Below, in pieces: positions 1 to 7,757 of a stretch of DNA of 64,000 nt. Source of the stretch: Ectopseudomonas composti (GTDB lineage: Bacteria > Pseudomonadota > Gammaproteobacteria > Pseudomonadales > Pseudomonadaceae); the NCBI RefSeq assembly GCF_001567565.1, contig NZ_LSSW01000030.1:124001-188000 (forward strand), in the 5' to 3' direction. Position 1 is the first letter of the stretch, and each line of letters opens with the position of its first letter. The notes under the pieces were generated by a model, which saw only the letters and a list, made by a program, of their open reading frames with translations, was not told the DNA's origin and ran no database searches. Both the position numbers and the translations under genes were made by a program.

Positions 1-52
1 GACCCGCGAAGACTTCATGCAGTTCAAGGATGAGCTGCGCAAGGCCAAGTAA
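1..52 (+). CDS. 3' end of a probable TctC substrate-binding protein (partial)
   Basis: Only the last 16 codons are in the window, ending ...FKDELRKAK before TAA at 50-52. The gene stands directly upstream of tctB and tctA, and the usual order of such operons is tctC-tctB-tctA. It is therefore most likely the periplasmic solute-binding subunit. The fragment is too short to recognise on its own, so the call is by position. Confidence 0.55.
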   Translation, partial: TREDFMQFKDELRKAK

Positions 53-60
53 GCCACAAC

Positions 61-95
61 GCAGCGCCGGCCCGATCGACTTGGGCCGGCGCTGC
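61..95 (+). other. 13-bp perfect hairpin between tctC and tctB
   Basis: GCAGCGCCGGCCC (61-73) pairs perfectly with GGGCCGGCGCTGC (83-95) across a 9-base loop. No T-run follows, so it is not a complete intrinsic terminator. It may act as a partial terminator or 3' stabiliser that lets the binding protein be made in excess over the membrane subunits. Confidence 0.7.
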
Positions 96-118
96 ACCTC
101 AGAACATCGAGGTACGCG

Positions 119-625
119 ATGAACACCCTCAACAAGAAAGAACTGATCATCGGCATCGCCATGCTCGGTGCGAGCCTTGCCTACCTGCTCGCGGCGCAGC
201 AGTTGCCCGGGCATGACGGCGTCGATGCGGCCACCGTGCCCAAGCTGCTGGCCGGGCTGCTGTCTCTACTGGGCGTGATGCAACTGGTCAGCGCCTTTGC
301 CAGACCCAAGGCGGCGGCCGAACCCGCGAGCCCGGCACCGGCAGACGCCGAAGAGCCGAGCGCCGATGTCGTCGAACCGAAGACAGTCTTCAAGACACTT
401 GGCCTGATCCTCGGCTACATGGCCCTGCTCGGCCCTGTGGGCTTCCCGATCATGACCGTGGTTTACCTGTATCTGCAGTTCCTCGTGCTGACCCCGGCGA
501 ACCAGAAAGCCAGGCACCTGACCTACCTGTTGATCGCCGTCACCTGCTCTGCGCTCATCTTCCTGCTGTTCCGCGAGGCCTTCGACCTGTTGCTGCCCGC
601 TGGTCTGCTGAACAACTTCCTCTGA
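119..625 (+). CDS. tctB: Tripartite tricarboxylate transporter small membrane subunit TctB
   Basis: A 168-residue hydrophobic protein and the likely small membrane subunit of a Tct transporter, which drives periplasmic-binding-protein-dependent uptake of carboxylates with an ion gradient. Membrane segments are visible at about residues 8-27, 40-60, 93-125 and 135-155. They are separated by an Ala/Pro/Glu-rich linker (about 62-88) that is probably exposed. It lies 9 bases upstream of tctA, so the two are surely co-transcribed, and a GAGGT precedes the ATG. TctB sequences are poorly conserved; size, topology and position carry the call. Confidence 0.9.
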   Translation: MNTLNKKELIIGIAMLGASLAYLLAAQQLPGHDGVDAATVPKLLAGLLSLLGVMQLVSAFARPKAAAEPASPAPADAEEPSADVVEPKTVFKTLGLILGYMALLGPVGFPIMTVVYLYLQFLVLTPANQKARHLTYLLIAVTCSALIFLLFREAFDLLLPAGLLNNFL

Positions 626-634
626 GGATCGACC

Positions 635-2155
635 ATGCTCGAATTACTGCAGCAAGGCTTCGGTGCCGTCTTCTCATTGCACATTCTGATGCTGATGGCC
701 GTCGGTGTGGCCATGGGCATTGTCTTCGGCGCCGTGCCCGGCCTGTCGGCCACCATGGCCGTGGCGCTGTGCCTGCCGCTGACCTTCACCATGGGCCCGC
801 AGGCGGGCCTGTCGCTGCTGGTGGCGCTGTTCATCGGCGCCACCTCCGGCGGTTTGATCTCGGCGATCCTGCTGAAGATTCCGGGTACGCCCTCCTCCAT
901 CGCCACGGTGTTCGATGGCGGCCCGCTGATGGAACAGGGCCACGGGGTCAAGGCACTCGGCGTCGGCATCGTGTTTTCCTTCCTCGGCACCATCTTCAGC
1001 ATCGTCGCGCTGATGTTCATCGCCCCGCAGCTGGCCAAGGTCGCCCTGAGCTTCGGTCCGCATGAGTACTTCGCCATCGCCATATTCTCCCTGACCCTGA
1101 TCGCCACCCTGTCGGCCGGTTCCATGGTCAAGGGCCTGTTCGCCGGTGCGCTGGGCATCGCCGTGTCCACGGTGGGCATCGCCCCGGTCGAAGCGGTACG
1201 CCGCTTCACCTTCGGCGTCAGCGAGCTCAATGGCGGCTTCTCCATGCTCACGGTGATGATCGGCATGTTCGCCGTCGCCGAGATCATCAAACTCGCCGAA
1301 ACCGGCCGCCATGCCGTGCAGGGCAAGGCCCGGTCGGTGAGCATGAAGAACATCAAGGGCTTCGGTTTCTCGCTCAAGGAATTCCGCGAGCAGCTGCCCA
1401 ACGCCGGTCGCTCCGGCCTGATCGGCCTGGGTATCGGCATCCTCCCGGGCATCGGTGCCGGCACCTCCAACCTGGTGTCGTACATCATCGCCAAGAAGCG
1501 CGCCAAGGACGGCCACACCTATGGCAAGGGCAACATCGGCGGCGTGGTCGCCAGCGAAACAGCCAACAACGCCGGTATCGGCGGCGCCATGATGCCGCTG
1601 ATGACCCTGGGCATTCCCGGCGACACCGTCACCGCGATCATGCTCGGCGGCTTTTTGATCCACGGCATCCAGCCCGGCCCGCTGCTGTTCATCAGCCAGG
1701 GGCCGCTGGTGTACACCATCTTCGCCGCGCTGATCGTCGCCACCTGCATGATGCTGTTCATGGAGTTCTACGGCCTGCGCCTGTTCATCAAGCTGCTCGA
1801 CGTACCCAAGCACATCCTCCTGCCGATCATCCTGGTGCTCTGTGTGGTCGGTGCCTTCGGTCTGTCCAGCCGCCTGTTCGACGTCTGGTCGATCCTGCTG
1901 TTCGGCCTGCTCGGCTACGGCTTCGTCAAGGCGGGCATGCCGGCGGCGCCATTCATCATCGGCTTCATCCTCGGGCCGATGGCGGAAACCAACCTACGCC
2001 GGGGCCTGATGCTGTCGGACGGCAGCTTCGCCGACTTCTTCACCAACCCCATCGCCGGCACCTTCCTCGGCATGGCAGTGGTGTTCGTGCTCTGGCAGGT
2101 ATTCAGTGCGCTGCGTCCCAAGCCCAGTGCGATCAACGAAATCCTGCGTACCTGA
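635..2155 (+). CDS. tctA: Tripartite tricarboxylate transporter large permease TctA
   Basis: A 506-residue inner-membrane protein of the usual TctA length with about 10-12 hydrophobic segments. It carries the family's glycine-rich signatures: GAVPGLSATMA near residue 32, and near residue 272 a GIGAGTSNL stretch leading into ASETANNAGIGG...MTLGIPGD. It is the translocating subunit, fed by the TctC binding protein and supported by TctB. The substrate cannot be read from sequence. The nearby sugar-acid dehydratase (3240-4394, minus strand) suggests an aldaric or other sugar acid, which is inference from position. Confidence 0.95.
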   Translation: MLELLQQGFGAVFSLHILMLMAVGVAMGIVFGAVPGLSATMAVALCLPLTFTMGPQAGLSLLVALFIGATSGGLISAILLKIPGTPSSIATVFDGGPLMEQGHGVKALGVGIVFSFLGTIFSIVALMFIAPQLAKVALSFGPHEYFAIAIFSLTLIATLSAGSMVKGLFAGALGIAVSTVGIAPVEAVRRFTFGVSELNGGFSMLTVMIGMFAVAEIIKLAETGRHAVQGKARSVSMKNIKGFGFSLKEFREQLPNAGRSGLIGLGIGILPGIGAGTSNLVSYIIAKKRAKDGHTYGKGNIGGVVASETANNAGIGGAMMPLMTLGIPGDTVTAIMLGGFLIHGIQPGPLLFISQGPLVYTIFAALIVATCMMLFMEFYGLRLFIKLLDVPKHILLPIILVLCVVGAFGLSSRLFDVWSILLFGLLGYGFVKAGMPAAPFIIGFILGPMAETNLRRGLMLSDGSFADFFTNPIAGTFLGMAVVFVLWQVFSALRPKPSAINEILRT

Positions 2156-2170
2156 TCCCCTCCCACCATG

Positions 2171-2203
2171 CCGCCCCCTCTGCTCAGGGGGCGGTTCATT
2201 TCT
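2171..2203 (+). terminator. Terminator of the tctCBA operon
   Basis: A perfect 9-bp stem CCGCCCCCT / AGGGGGCGG (2171-2179 and 2186-2194) with a 6-base loop, followed by a T-rich tract (TTCATTTCT), starts 16 bases after the tctA stop codon. Confidence 0.8.
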
Positions 2204-2277
2204 GACTCCCGCCTCTTTCGCCTCCAGCCCTCTACAACGCCAACTGCAGCGGCTTGAGCAAGATAATGGACGCGCTC

Positions 2278-2332
2278 ATTGATCCAGGTCTAATCTAATC
2301 CATCACTTGATTGATACCCAGATTGGATCAAT
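2278..2332 (+). promoter_or_regulatory. Inverted half-sites upstream of the LysR gene
   Basis: ATTGATCC (2278-2285) and GGATCAAT (2325-2332) are perfect inverted repeats 39 bases apart; the second overlaps the proposed LysR start codon. This is a candidate autoregulatory site for the LysR protein. The spacing is wider than a normal T-N11-A box, so DNA looping or chance remain possible. Confidence 0.35.
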
Positions 2333-3236
2333 GTTCGACCTCGCCCAACTGCGCTGCTTCACCACTCTCGCTGCAGAGCTGAATTTCCGTCGCGCTGCCG
2401 AGCGCCTGAACATGACCCAGCCGCCACTAAGTCGGCAGATCCAGTTGCTCGAACATCAGTTGGGCGTGACGCTGTTCACCCGCAGCACTCGCTCGGTTGC
2501 CTTGACGGCGGCTGGCCGTGCCTTCTTCGTCGAAGCCCAGGCGCTGCTCGATCAGGCCCACCGTGCCGCGCAAAGCGCCCGCCTGGCTGCCATCGGTGAA
2601 AGCGGTTCGCTGAACATCAGCTTCGTCGCCAGTGCGGTGTACGACGTGCTGCCACGTGCGATCACCACCGCCAAGCGCGAACGCCCTGGCGTGGATATCG
2701 TCCTGCAGGAAATGAGCACCTTCGAACAGGTACAGGCGTTGCGCGCCCGGGGCGTCGACCTGGCCATCGTGCGGGCACCGTTGCAGCAGCCCGGCCTGGT
2801 CAGCGAATGCCTGCTGCGCGAGCCCTTCGTGCTGGCAGCCCCGGCCGAGCATTCCCTGGCGCAGCACGAACGGCCGACCCTGGAAATGCTCCATGGCCAG
2901 CCCTTCATTCTCTATGCGCATACGGCCTGGCAGCCGTTCAACGAACTGCATACCGGCCTGTTTCGCGCCAGCGGCATCCAGCCGGATTTCGTTCAATCTC
3001 TGGGCTCGACCCTGACCATCCTGTCGCTGGTCAATGCCGGCATGGGGCTGGCACTGGTGCCGCGCAGCGCCAGTGCCATTCGCTTCGAGCAGGTGCGCTT
3101 CCGCGACCTGCCGCTACCCAAGGGTGTGTGTGGCGAGCTGCATCTGCTCTGGCGCGACGACAACGACAACCCCGCACTACCGGCGGTGATCGATGCCGTG
3201 CGCCAGGCTGCTCGCGACATCTATCCGCCGAGCTGA
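2331..3236 (+). CDS. LysR-family transcriptional regulator
   Basis: A 301-residue LysR-type regulator. The N-terminal winged helix-turn-helix is clear (LNFRRAAERLNMTQPPLSRQ, about residues 18-37), followed by the two-lobed effector domain. The ATG at 2331 is preferred because MFDLAQLRCF is the normal LysR beginning; an upstream in-frame TTG at 2307 would add eight residues of no family character. The stop lies only 3 bases from the convergent dehydratase gene. Sitting between a Tct transporter and a sugar-acid dehydratase, it probably controls one or both. The effector is unknown. Confidence 0.9.
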   Translation: MFDLAQLRCFTTLAAELNFRRAAERLNMTQPPLSRQIQLLEHQLGVTLFTRSTRSVALTAAGRAFFVEAQALLDQAHRAAQSARLAAIGESGSLNISFVASAVYDVLPRAITTAKRERPGVDIVLQEMSTFEQVQALRARGVDLAIVRAPLQQPGLVSECLLREPFVLAAPAEHSLAQHERPTLEMLHGQPFILYAHTAWQPFNELHTGLFRASGIQPDFVQSLGSTLTILSLVNAGMGLALVPRSASAIRFEQVRFRDLPLPKGVCGELHLLWRDDNDNPALPAVIDAVRQAARDIYPPS

Positions 3237-3239
3237 AGA

Positions 3240-4394
3240 TCAGGCGCGCTTGCCAACTTCCGCCTGCTGCACCGTCCAACCGGCGACCTGCTCGCTCAGG
3301 CTCAGGCCAAGCCCCGGACGGGTCGGCACCAGCATGCGCCCGTCACGGGTTTCCAGGCGCTCGTTGAACAGCGGCTCCAGCCACTCGAAATGCTCGACCC
3401 AGGGCTCACGCGTATGGCTGGCGGCCAGGTGCACGTGCAGCTCCATGGCGAAGTGTGGCGCCAGGGTCATGCCGGCCTGCTCGGCCAGGGTCTGCACGCG
3501 CAGGTAAGGCGTGATGCCACCGAGGCGTGGCGCATCCGGCATGAGAAAGTCGGCACCGCGCTGGCGGATGAACTCCCAGTGCTCGGCCGGACTGGTGAGC
3601 ATCTCGCCGGTGGCGATCGGTGTATCGAACAGGCGCGCCAACTCGGCGTGACCCTCGGCGTCGTAGCAGTCCAGCGGCTCCTCGATCCAGATCAGGTCGA
3701 AGGGCTCCAGACGCCGGCACATGCGCCGCGCGGTCGCCCGATCCCACTGCTGGTTGGCATCGACCATCAGCGCGAAGCTCTCGCCCAGATGTTCACGCAC
3801 CCTGCTGACGCGGTGAATATCCAGCGCCCAGTCGGGTTGGCCGACCTTGAGCTTGATGCCACCGATACCCTTCTCGCGGGAGAGGTCGGTGTTCTTCAGC
3901 AGTTGCTCGAGCGGCGTATGCAGGAAGCCGCCGGAGGTGTTGTAGCAACGCACCGAATCGCGGTGGCTGCCGAGCAGGCGCGCCAGCGACAGCCCGGCGC
4001 GACGTGCCTTGAGGTCCCACAGGGCGACATCGAAGGCACCGATGGCCTGGGTTGCCAGGCCGCTACGACCAACCGAGGCGCCGGCCCAGCACAGCTTGTC
4101 CCAGAGCTTGGCGATATCGCTGGGGTTCTCGCCGATCAGGTTCGGCGCCACTTCCACAGCATGGGCGAACTGGCCGGGACCACCAGCGCGCTTGGAATAG
4201 CTGAAGCCCAGGCCACAATGACCGTCACGGGTTTCGATCTCGGCGATCAGGATGGCGATCTCGGTCATCGGCTTCTGCCGGCCGGTGAGTACCTTGGCAT
4301 CGCTGATCGGGTTGGCCAGTGGCAGGGCTACCGAACGCAGGCTCAGCCAGGCAATGCGATCGTCGTCGGCGCGTGGGGTGGCGTGATCAGTCAT
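3240..4394 (-). CDS. Enolase-superfamily dehydratase (L-talarate/galactarate dehydratase-like)
   Basis: A 384-residue member of the mandelate racemase branch of the enolase superfamily. These enzymes remove a proton alpha to a carboxylate, here probably dehydrating a sugar diacid to a keto-deoxy acid. Visible catalytic features are the KxK pair (K181, K183), metal ligands in MVDANQQWD (D212), IEEP and TGEM, and a likely catalytic H314 in APHFAMELHVHLAAS. The last motif resembles talarate/galactarate dehydratases. The ATG at 4394 has a good GAGGAAG ribosome site; a longer frame to 4475 lacks family sequence. Exact substrate is uncertain, since mandelate-racemase relatives are easily misassigned. 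Confidence 0.85.
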   Translation of the reverse strand: MTDHATPRADDDRIAWLSLRSVALPLANPISDAKVLTGRQKPMTEIAILIAEIETRDGHCGLGFSYSKRAGGPGQFAHAVEVAPNLIGENPSDIAKLWDKLCWAGASVGRSGLATQAIGAFDVALWDLKARRAGLSLARLLGSHRDSVRCYNTSGGFLHTPLEQLLKNTDLSREKGIGGIKLKVGQPDWALDIHRVSRVREHLGESFALMVDANQQWDRATARRMCRRLEPFDLIWIEEPLDCYDAEGHAELARLFDTPIATGEMLTSPAEHWEFIRQRGADFLMPDAPRLGGITPYLRVQTLAEQAGMTLAPHFAMELHVHLAASHTREPWVEHFEWLEPLFNERLETRDGRMLVPTRPGLGLSLSEQVAGWTVQQAEVGKRA

Positions 4395-4463
4395 GACGTC
4401 TTCCTCGTGATGAACTCGGCACCCTCTGGGCCGCCGAAAATGGACAACCCGAGCCAGATTAAG

Positions 4464-4479
4464 ATGATTGCGCAATCAT
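4464..4479. promoter_or_regulatory. 16-bp perfect palindrome, candidate operator
   Basis: ATGATTGCGCAATCAT is a perfect palindrome in the divergent region between the dehydratase (minus strand, start 4394) and the chemoreceptor (plus strand, start 4615). It lies 70 bases upstream of the dehydratase start. The form suits a dimeric repressor or activator; no cognate protein can be named. Confidence 0.45.
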
Positions 4480-4614
4480 TCAAGCATCAGAATCTTCTAC
4501 TGCTCTCTGACTCATCAGCACTGCGACAACTCATCTAGACATTTCACAAATCTGCAACATTTGCCAACTACGCTGAATATGTCCCGCTCCGCCTGACCTC
4601 CGAGGCACCTCATC

Positions 4615-6240
4615 ATGTTCCTGCAAAAATCCCTGCGCGCGCAGATTCTCACCCTGCTCGGTGGCAGCCTGGCGCTGATCCTGGTCACCGCCCTGGCCTG
4701 CTTCAGCTTTCTCTCCAGCGGCATTCAGTCCTATCGCGGCCTGCTCGACGGCCCGGTGGAATCCTCACGCCTGATCGACGCGGCCAATGTGGAGTTCAAG
4801 ATCCAGGTACAGGAGTGGAAGAACGTTCTGCTGCGAGGCCAGGACAGCGCCAACCTGCAGCGCTACTGGAGTCAGTTCGAAGAACAGGAGCGCAAGGTGC
4901 AGGACACCCTCGGTAAACTGGCTCAGGTAGCCGCTGCCGACCCTGCCCTGAAACAGCAGGTCGAGCGCCTGCGCAGCGAACACCAGGCCCTCGGTGCCAA
5001 CTATCGCAAAGGCCGGGATGCCTTCATTGCCGCTGGCGCCGATGCCAAGGCCGGCGACGCGGCGGTAAAAGGTATCGACCGCGACGCCAGCGAGCAGATG
5101 ACGGCACTGGTCGAGCAACTGCGGCAAAACAGCCTGAGCCAGGCCGAGCAGATCAACGCCAACGCCGCTCGCACCATTCTTGGCGGCACCATCGTGATGC
5201 TCTGCGCCGCGCTGGTCATCGCCGTGTTCAGCCTGTGGCTGGTCAACCGCAACCTGATCATCCCCATTCGCCACCTGATCGGTCACGTCGATCAGCTCAG
5301 CCATGGCCAGTTCGGTCAACGCGTGGAGAGCACCCGCCAGGATGAACTGGGCCTGCTCGCTCGCGCCGCCAACACGTTGCGTGACTTTCTCGCCAGCACC
5401 AGCGAGCGCCTGCACCACAGCACGCAGAATCTCGACAACGCCAGCAGCGAGCTGAACGCCATCGCCTCGCGCATGACCGAAGGCGTCAGCGAGCAGTTCG
5501 AACGTACCGACCAGGTCGCCACGGCCATGCACGAGATGTCCGCCACTGCTCAGGAAGTGGCCCGTCACGCCGCCGATGCCGCCCACGCCGCCAACGATGC
5601 CGACGACTCTGCACGCCAGGGCGGTGCGGTGATGCAGTCGACCATCGCCACCATCACCGACATTCGCGGCGAGATCGCCAATACCGCCGAAGTGATCCGT
5701 CGCCTGGAAAGCGACAGCGGCCGCATCGGCAAGGTGCTCGAAGTGATCCGTGGGATTGCCGAGCAGACCAACCTGCTGGCCCTCAACGCGGCCATCGAAG
5801 CTGCCCGCGCCGGCGAGCAAGGCCGAGGCTTCGCCGTGGTCGCCGATGAGGTGCGTCATCTGGCGCAGCGCACGGCCGAGTCCACCGCGGAGATCAATCA
5901 GATCATCGACACCGTGCAAATGGGCGCCCTCAATGCCGTGCGCGCCATCGAAAGCGGCCAGCAGCGCAGCGAACAGGGGGTCACCCAGGTCACCGAAGCA
6001 GGTGCCATGCTGCAGCGCATCACCGAAGCGGTGGAAGCGATCCGCGACATGAACCAGCAAATCGCCACCGCCGCCGAAGAGCAAACGTCGGTGGCCGAGG
6101 ATATCTCGCGCAACCTCACCGAGCTGACGGCCATTGCCAGTGCCAATCAGGACAACGTCGAACGCACGCAATTGGCCAGCCGCAACCTGCACGAGATGTC
6201 CGGAGAACTGGGCGAAGTCACCCGTCGCCTGGGCTCCTGA
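4615..6240 (+). CDS. Methyl-accepting chemotaxis protein
   Basis: A 541-residue transmembrane chemoreceptor. Order: membrane helix 1 (about 9-31), a periplasmic helical ligand domain of about 155 residues containing the EWKNVLLRG motif common in Pseudomonas receptors, membrane helix 2 (about 187-209), HAMP (about 210-262), and a cytoplasmic coiled-coil signalling domain. The conserved hairpin tip that binds CheA and CheW is intact (EVIRGIAEQTNLLALNAAIE and what follows, about 375-425). No C-terminal CheR-docking pentapeptide is seen. The ligand cannot be predicted; proximity to sugar-acid genes is only suggestive. Confidence 0.95.
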   Translation: MFLQKSLRAQILTLLGGSLALILVTALACFSFLSSGIQSYRGLLDGPVESSRLIDAANVEFKIQVQEWKNVLLRGQDSANLQRYWSQFEEQERKVQDTLGKLAQVAAADPALKQQVERLRSEHQALGANYRKGRDAFIAAGADAKAGDAAVKGIDRDASEQMTALVEQLRQNSLSQAEQINANAARTILGGTIVMLCAALVIAVFSLWLVNRNLIIPIRHLIGHVDQLSHGQFGQRVESTRQDELGLLARAANTLRDFLASTSERLHHSTQNLDNASSELNAIASRMTEGVSEQFERTDQVATAMHEMSATAQEVARHAADAAHAANDADDSARQGGAVMQSTIATITDIRGEIANTAEVIRRLESDSGRIGKVLEVIRGIAEQTNLLALNAAIEAARAGEQGRGFAVVADEVRHLAQRTAESTAEINQIIDTVQMGALNAVRAIESGQQRSEQGVTQVTEAGAMLQRITEAVEAIRDMNQQIATAAEEQTSVAEDISRNLTELTAIASANQDNVERTQLASRNLHEMSGELGEVTRRLGS

Positions 6241-6384
6241 GCCCATTGGTCAGCCGGCACAGGGAGGCGCCGGGCAGGCGGTAAGGCTGAGGCACACGAG
6301 GCGCTTTGACAGCGACTGCAACTGGCACTAAGGTTCCTCTCTTGCCTATTCCCAGGCCCCTCCCGCTTGCCAAGGAAACGGAAT

Positions 6385-7539
6385 ATGTTGCTCCGTCGCA
6401 TGCTCATCATGCTCGGCGTGGTACTCGTCGTGGTACTCGCTCTCGCCGGCTATAAAGGCTTCTCCATCTACCAGCAGATCCAGATGTTCTCGGCCCCGCA
6501 GCCGGCCATCAGCGTTTCTGCCGCGCATGCCGAAGAGCAGCCATGGCAGAGCCGCCTGCCAGCCATCGGCACGCTCAAGGCGTTTCAGGGCGTGGATCTG
6601 GCCGCAGAGGTCGAAGGTATCGTGCGCGAGGTGATGTTCGAATCGGGGCAAAAGGTGACCCAGGGTCAAGCGCTGATCCAGCTCGACAGCGAAGTGGAAC
6701 GCGCCAGCCTGGCCACCGCCGAAGCCGAGCGCAGCCTGGCGCAGATCGAGTATGAGCGCGGGCGCAGCCTGGTCAGCCGCTCGAACATTTCCAAGAGCGA
6801 GTTCGATCGCCTGGCCTCGGCCCTGCAAAAAGCCACGGCCAGCGCTGCCCAACTCAAGGCGCAACTGGACAAGAAGCGCATCAACGCGCCCTTCGCCGGC
6901 ACCATCGGCATTCGCCAGGTCGACACCGGCGACTACCTCTCGCCGGGCGCCACCATCGCCACCTTGCAGGACCTGTCGCACCTGCACGTCGACTTCTTCC
7001 TGCCGGAGCAGCGCGCGCCGCAGCTTCAGGTCGGCCAGCCGGTGCGCCTGAGCGTCGCCGCCTACCCCGACGAGCAGTTCGAAGGCCGCATCGCCGCGAT
7101 CAACCCCAAGGTGGAAAACGAGACCCGCAACCTGCAGGTGCGCGCCACCCTGAGCAACCCGGACGAGAAGCTGCTGCCCGGCATGTTCGCCAACCTGGAG
7201 GTGCTGCTGCCCGATGACCGACCGCAGATCGTGGTGCCGGAAACCGCCATCACCTACACCCTCTATGGCAACTCGGTGTACGTGGTGACGGAAAAGCAGG
7301 GCGAGGACGGCAAGACGGTCAAGGACGAAGACGGCACGGCCCAGTTGACCGTCGAGCGGCGCTTCGTCGAGACCGGCGAGCGCCGTGCCGGCCGCGTGGT
7401 GATCAGCAAGGGCCTGAAGGCCGGCGAGCAGGTGGTCACCTCCGGCCAGCTCAAGCTGGACAACGGTGCTCACGTCGTCATCGTCGCCGACCCGGCGCTG
7501 CAACTCGAAACAGACGAAGCGGCCGACGCCGCGCAGTAA
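6385..7539 (+). CDS. RND efflux periplasmic adaptor subunit
   Basis: A 384-residue membrane fusion protein linking an RND pump to an outer-membrane channel. An N-terminal hydrophobic anchor (about 4-24) is followed by a lipoyl half-motif (GIVREVMFESGQKVTQGQ), a coiled-coil hairpin (about 95-165), the second lipoyl half (INAPFAGTIGIRQVDTGDYL), and beta-barrel and membrane-proximal domains. The ATG at 6385 has AAGGA 8 bases upstream; an upstream TTG at 6367 is less likely. It precedes the pump gene by 218 bases containing a repeat. No outer-membrane factor gene is present, so a TolC/OprM-like partner must be encoded elsewhere. Confidence 0.93.
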   Translation: MLLRRMLIMLGVVLVVVLALAGYKGFSIYQQIQMFSAPQPAISVSAAHAEEQPWQSRLPAIGTLKAFQGVDLAAEVEGIVREVMFESGQKVTQGQALIQLDSEVERASLATAEAERSLAQIEYERGRSLVSRSNISKSEFDRLASALQKATASAAQLKAQLDKKRINAPFAGTIGIRQVDTGDYLSPGATIATLQDLSHLHVDFFLPEQRAPQLQVGQPVRLSVAAYPDEQFEGRIAAINPKVENETRNLQVRATLSNPDEKLLPGMFANLEVLLPDDRPQIVVPETAITYTLYGNSVYVVTEKQGEDGKTVKDEDGTAQLTVERRFVETGERRAGRVVISKGLKAGEQVVTSGQLKLDNGAHVVIVADPALQLETDEAADAAQ

Positions 7540-7593
7540 CGTTCGCGTCCAGTTGTAATGTTGTTCAACTAAGCGTCGACCAAGCGCGATTAG

Positions 7594-7699
7594 TCCCCTC
7601 GCCCCTCAGGGGAGAGGGTCAGGGAGAGGGGAAAACGGGCCATTACCTGGTACTTCCGGCCCTCTCCCCCAGCCCCTCCTCCATAAATGGGCGAGGGGA
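7594..7699. repeat. Palindromic intergenic repeat between adaptor and pump genes
   Basis: The outer arms TCCCCTCGCCC (7594-7604) and GGGCGAGGGGA (7689-7699) are perfect 11-bp inverted repeats. Inside them GGGAGAGGG-type and CCCTCTCCC-type tracts form a second pairing. The arrangement is typical of small REP or MITE-like elements between bacterial genes. Transcribed, it would form a large hairpin that could uncouple adaptor and pump expression. Confidence 0.75.
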
Positions 7700-7757
7700 G
7701 CAAAACGCGCGCAACTGCTGATAGACAGGCCGCCGCAGGGCGGCCAAGGAAATCTCC

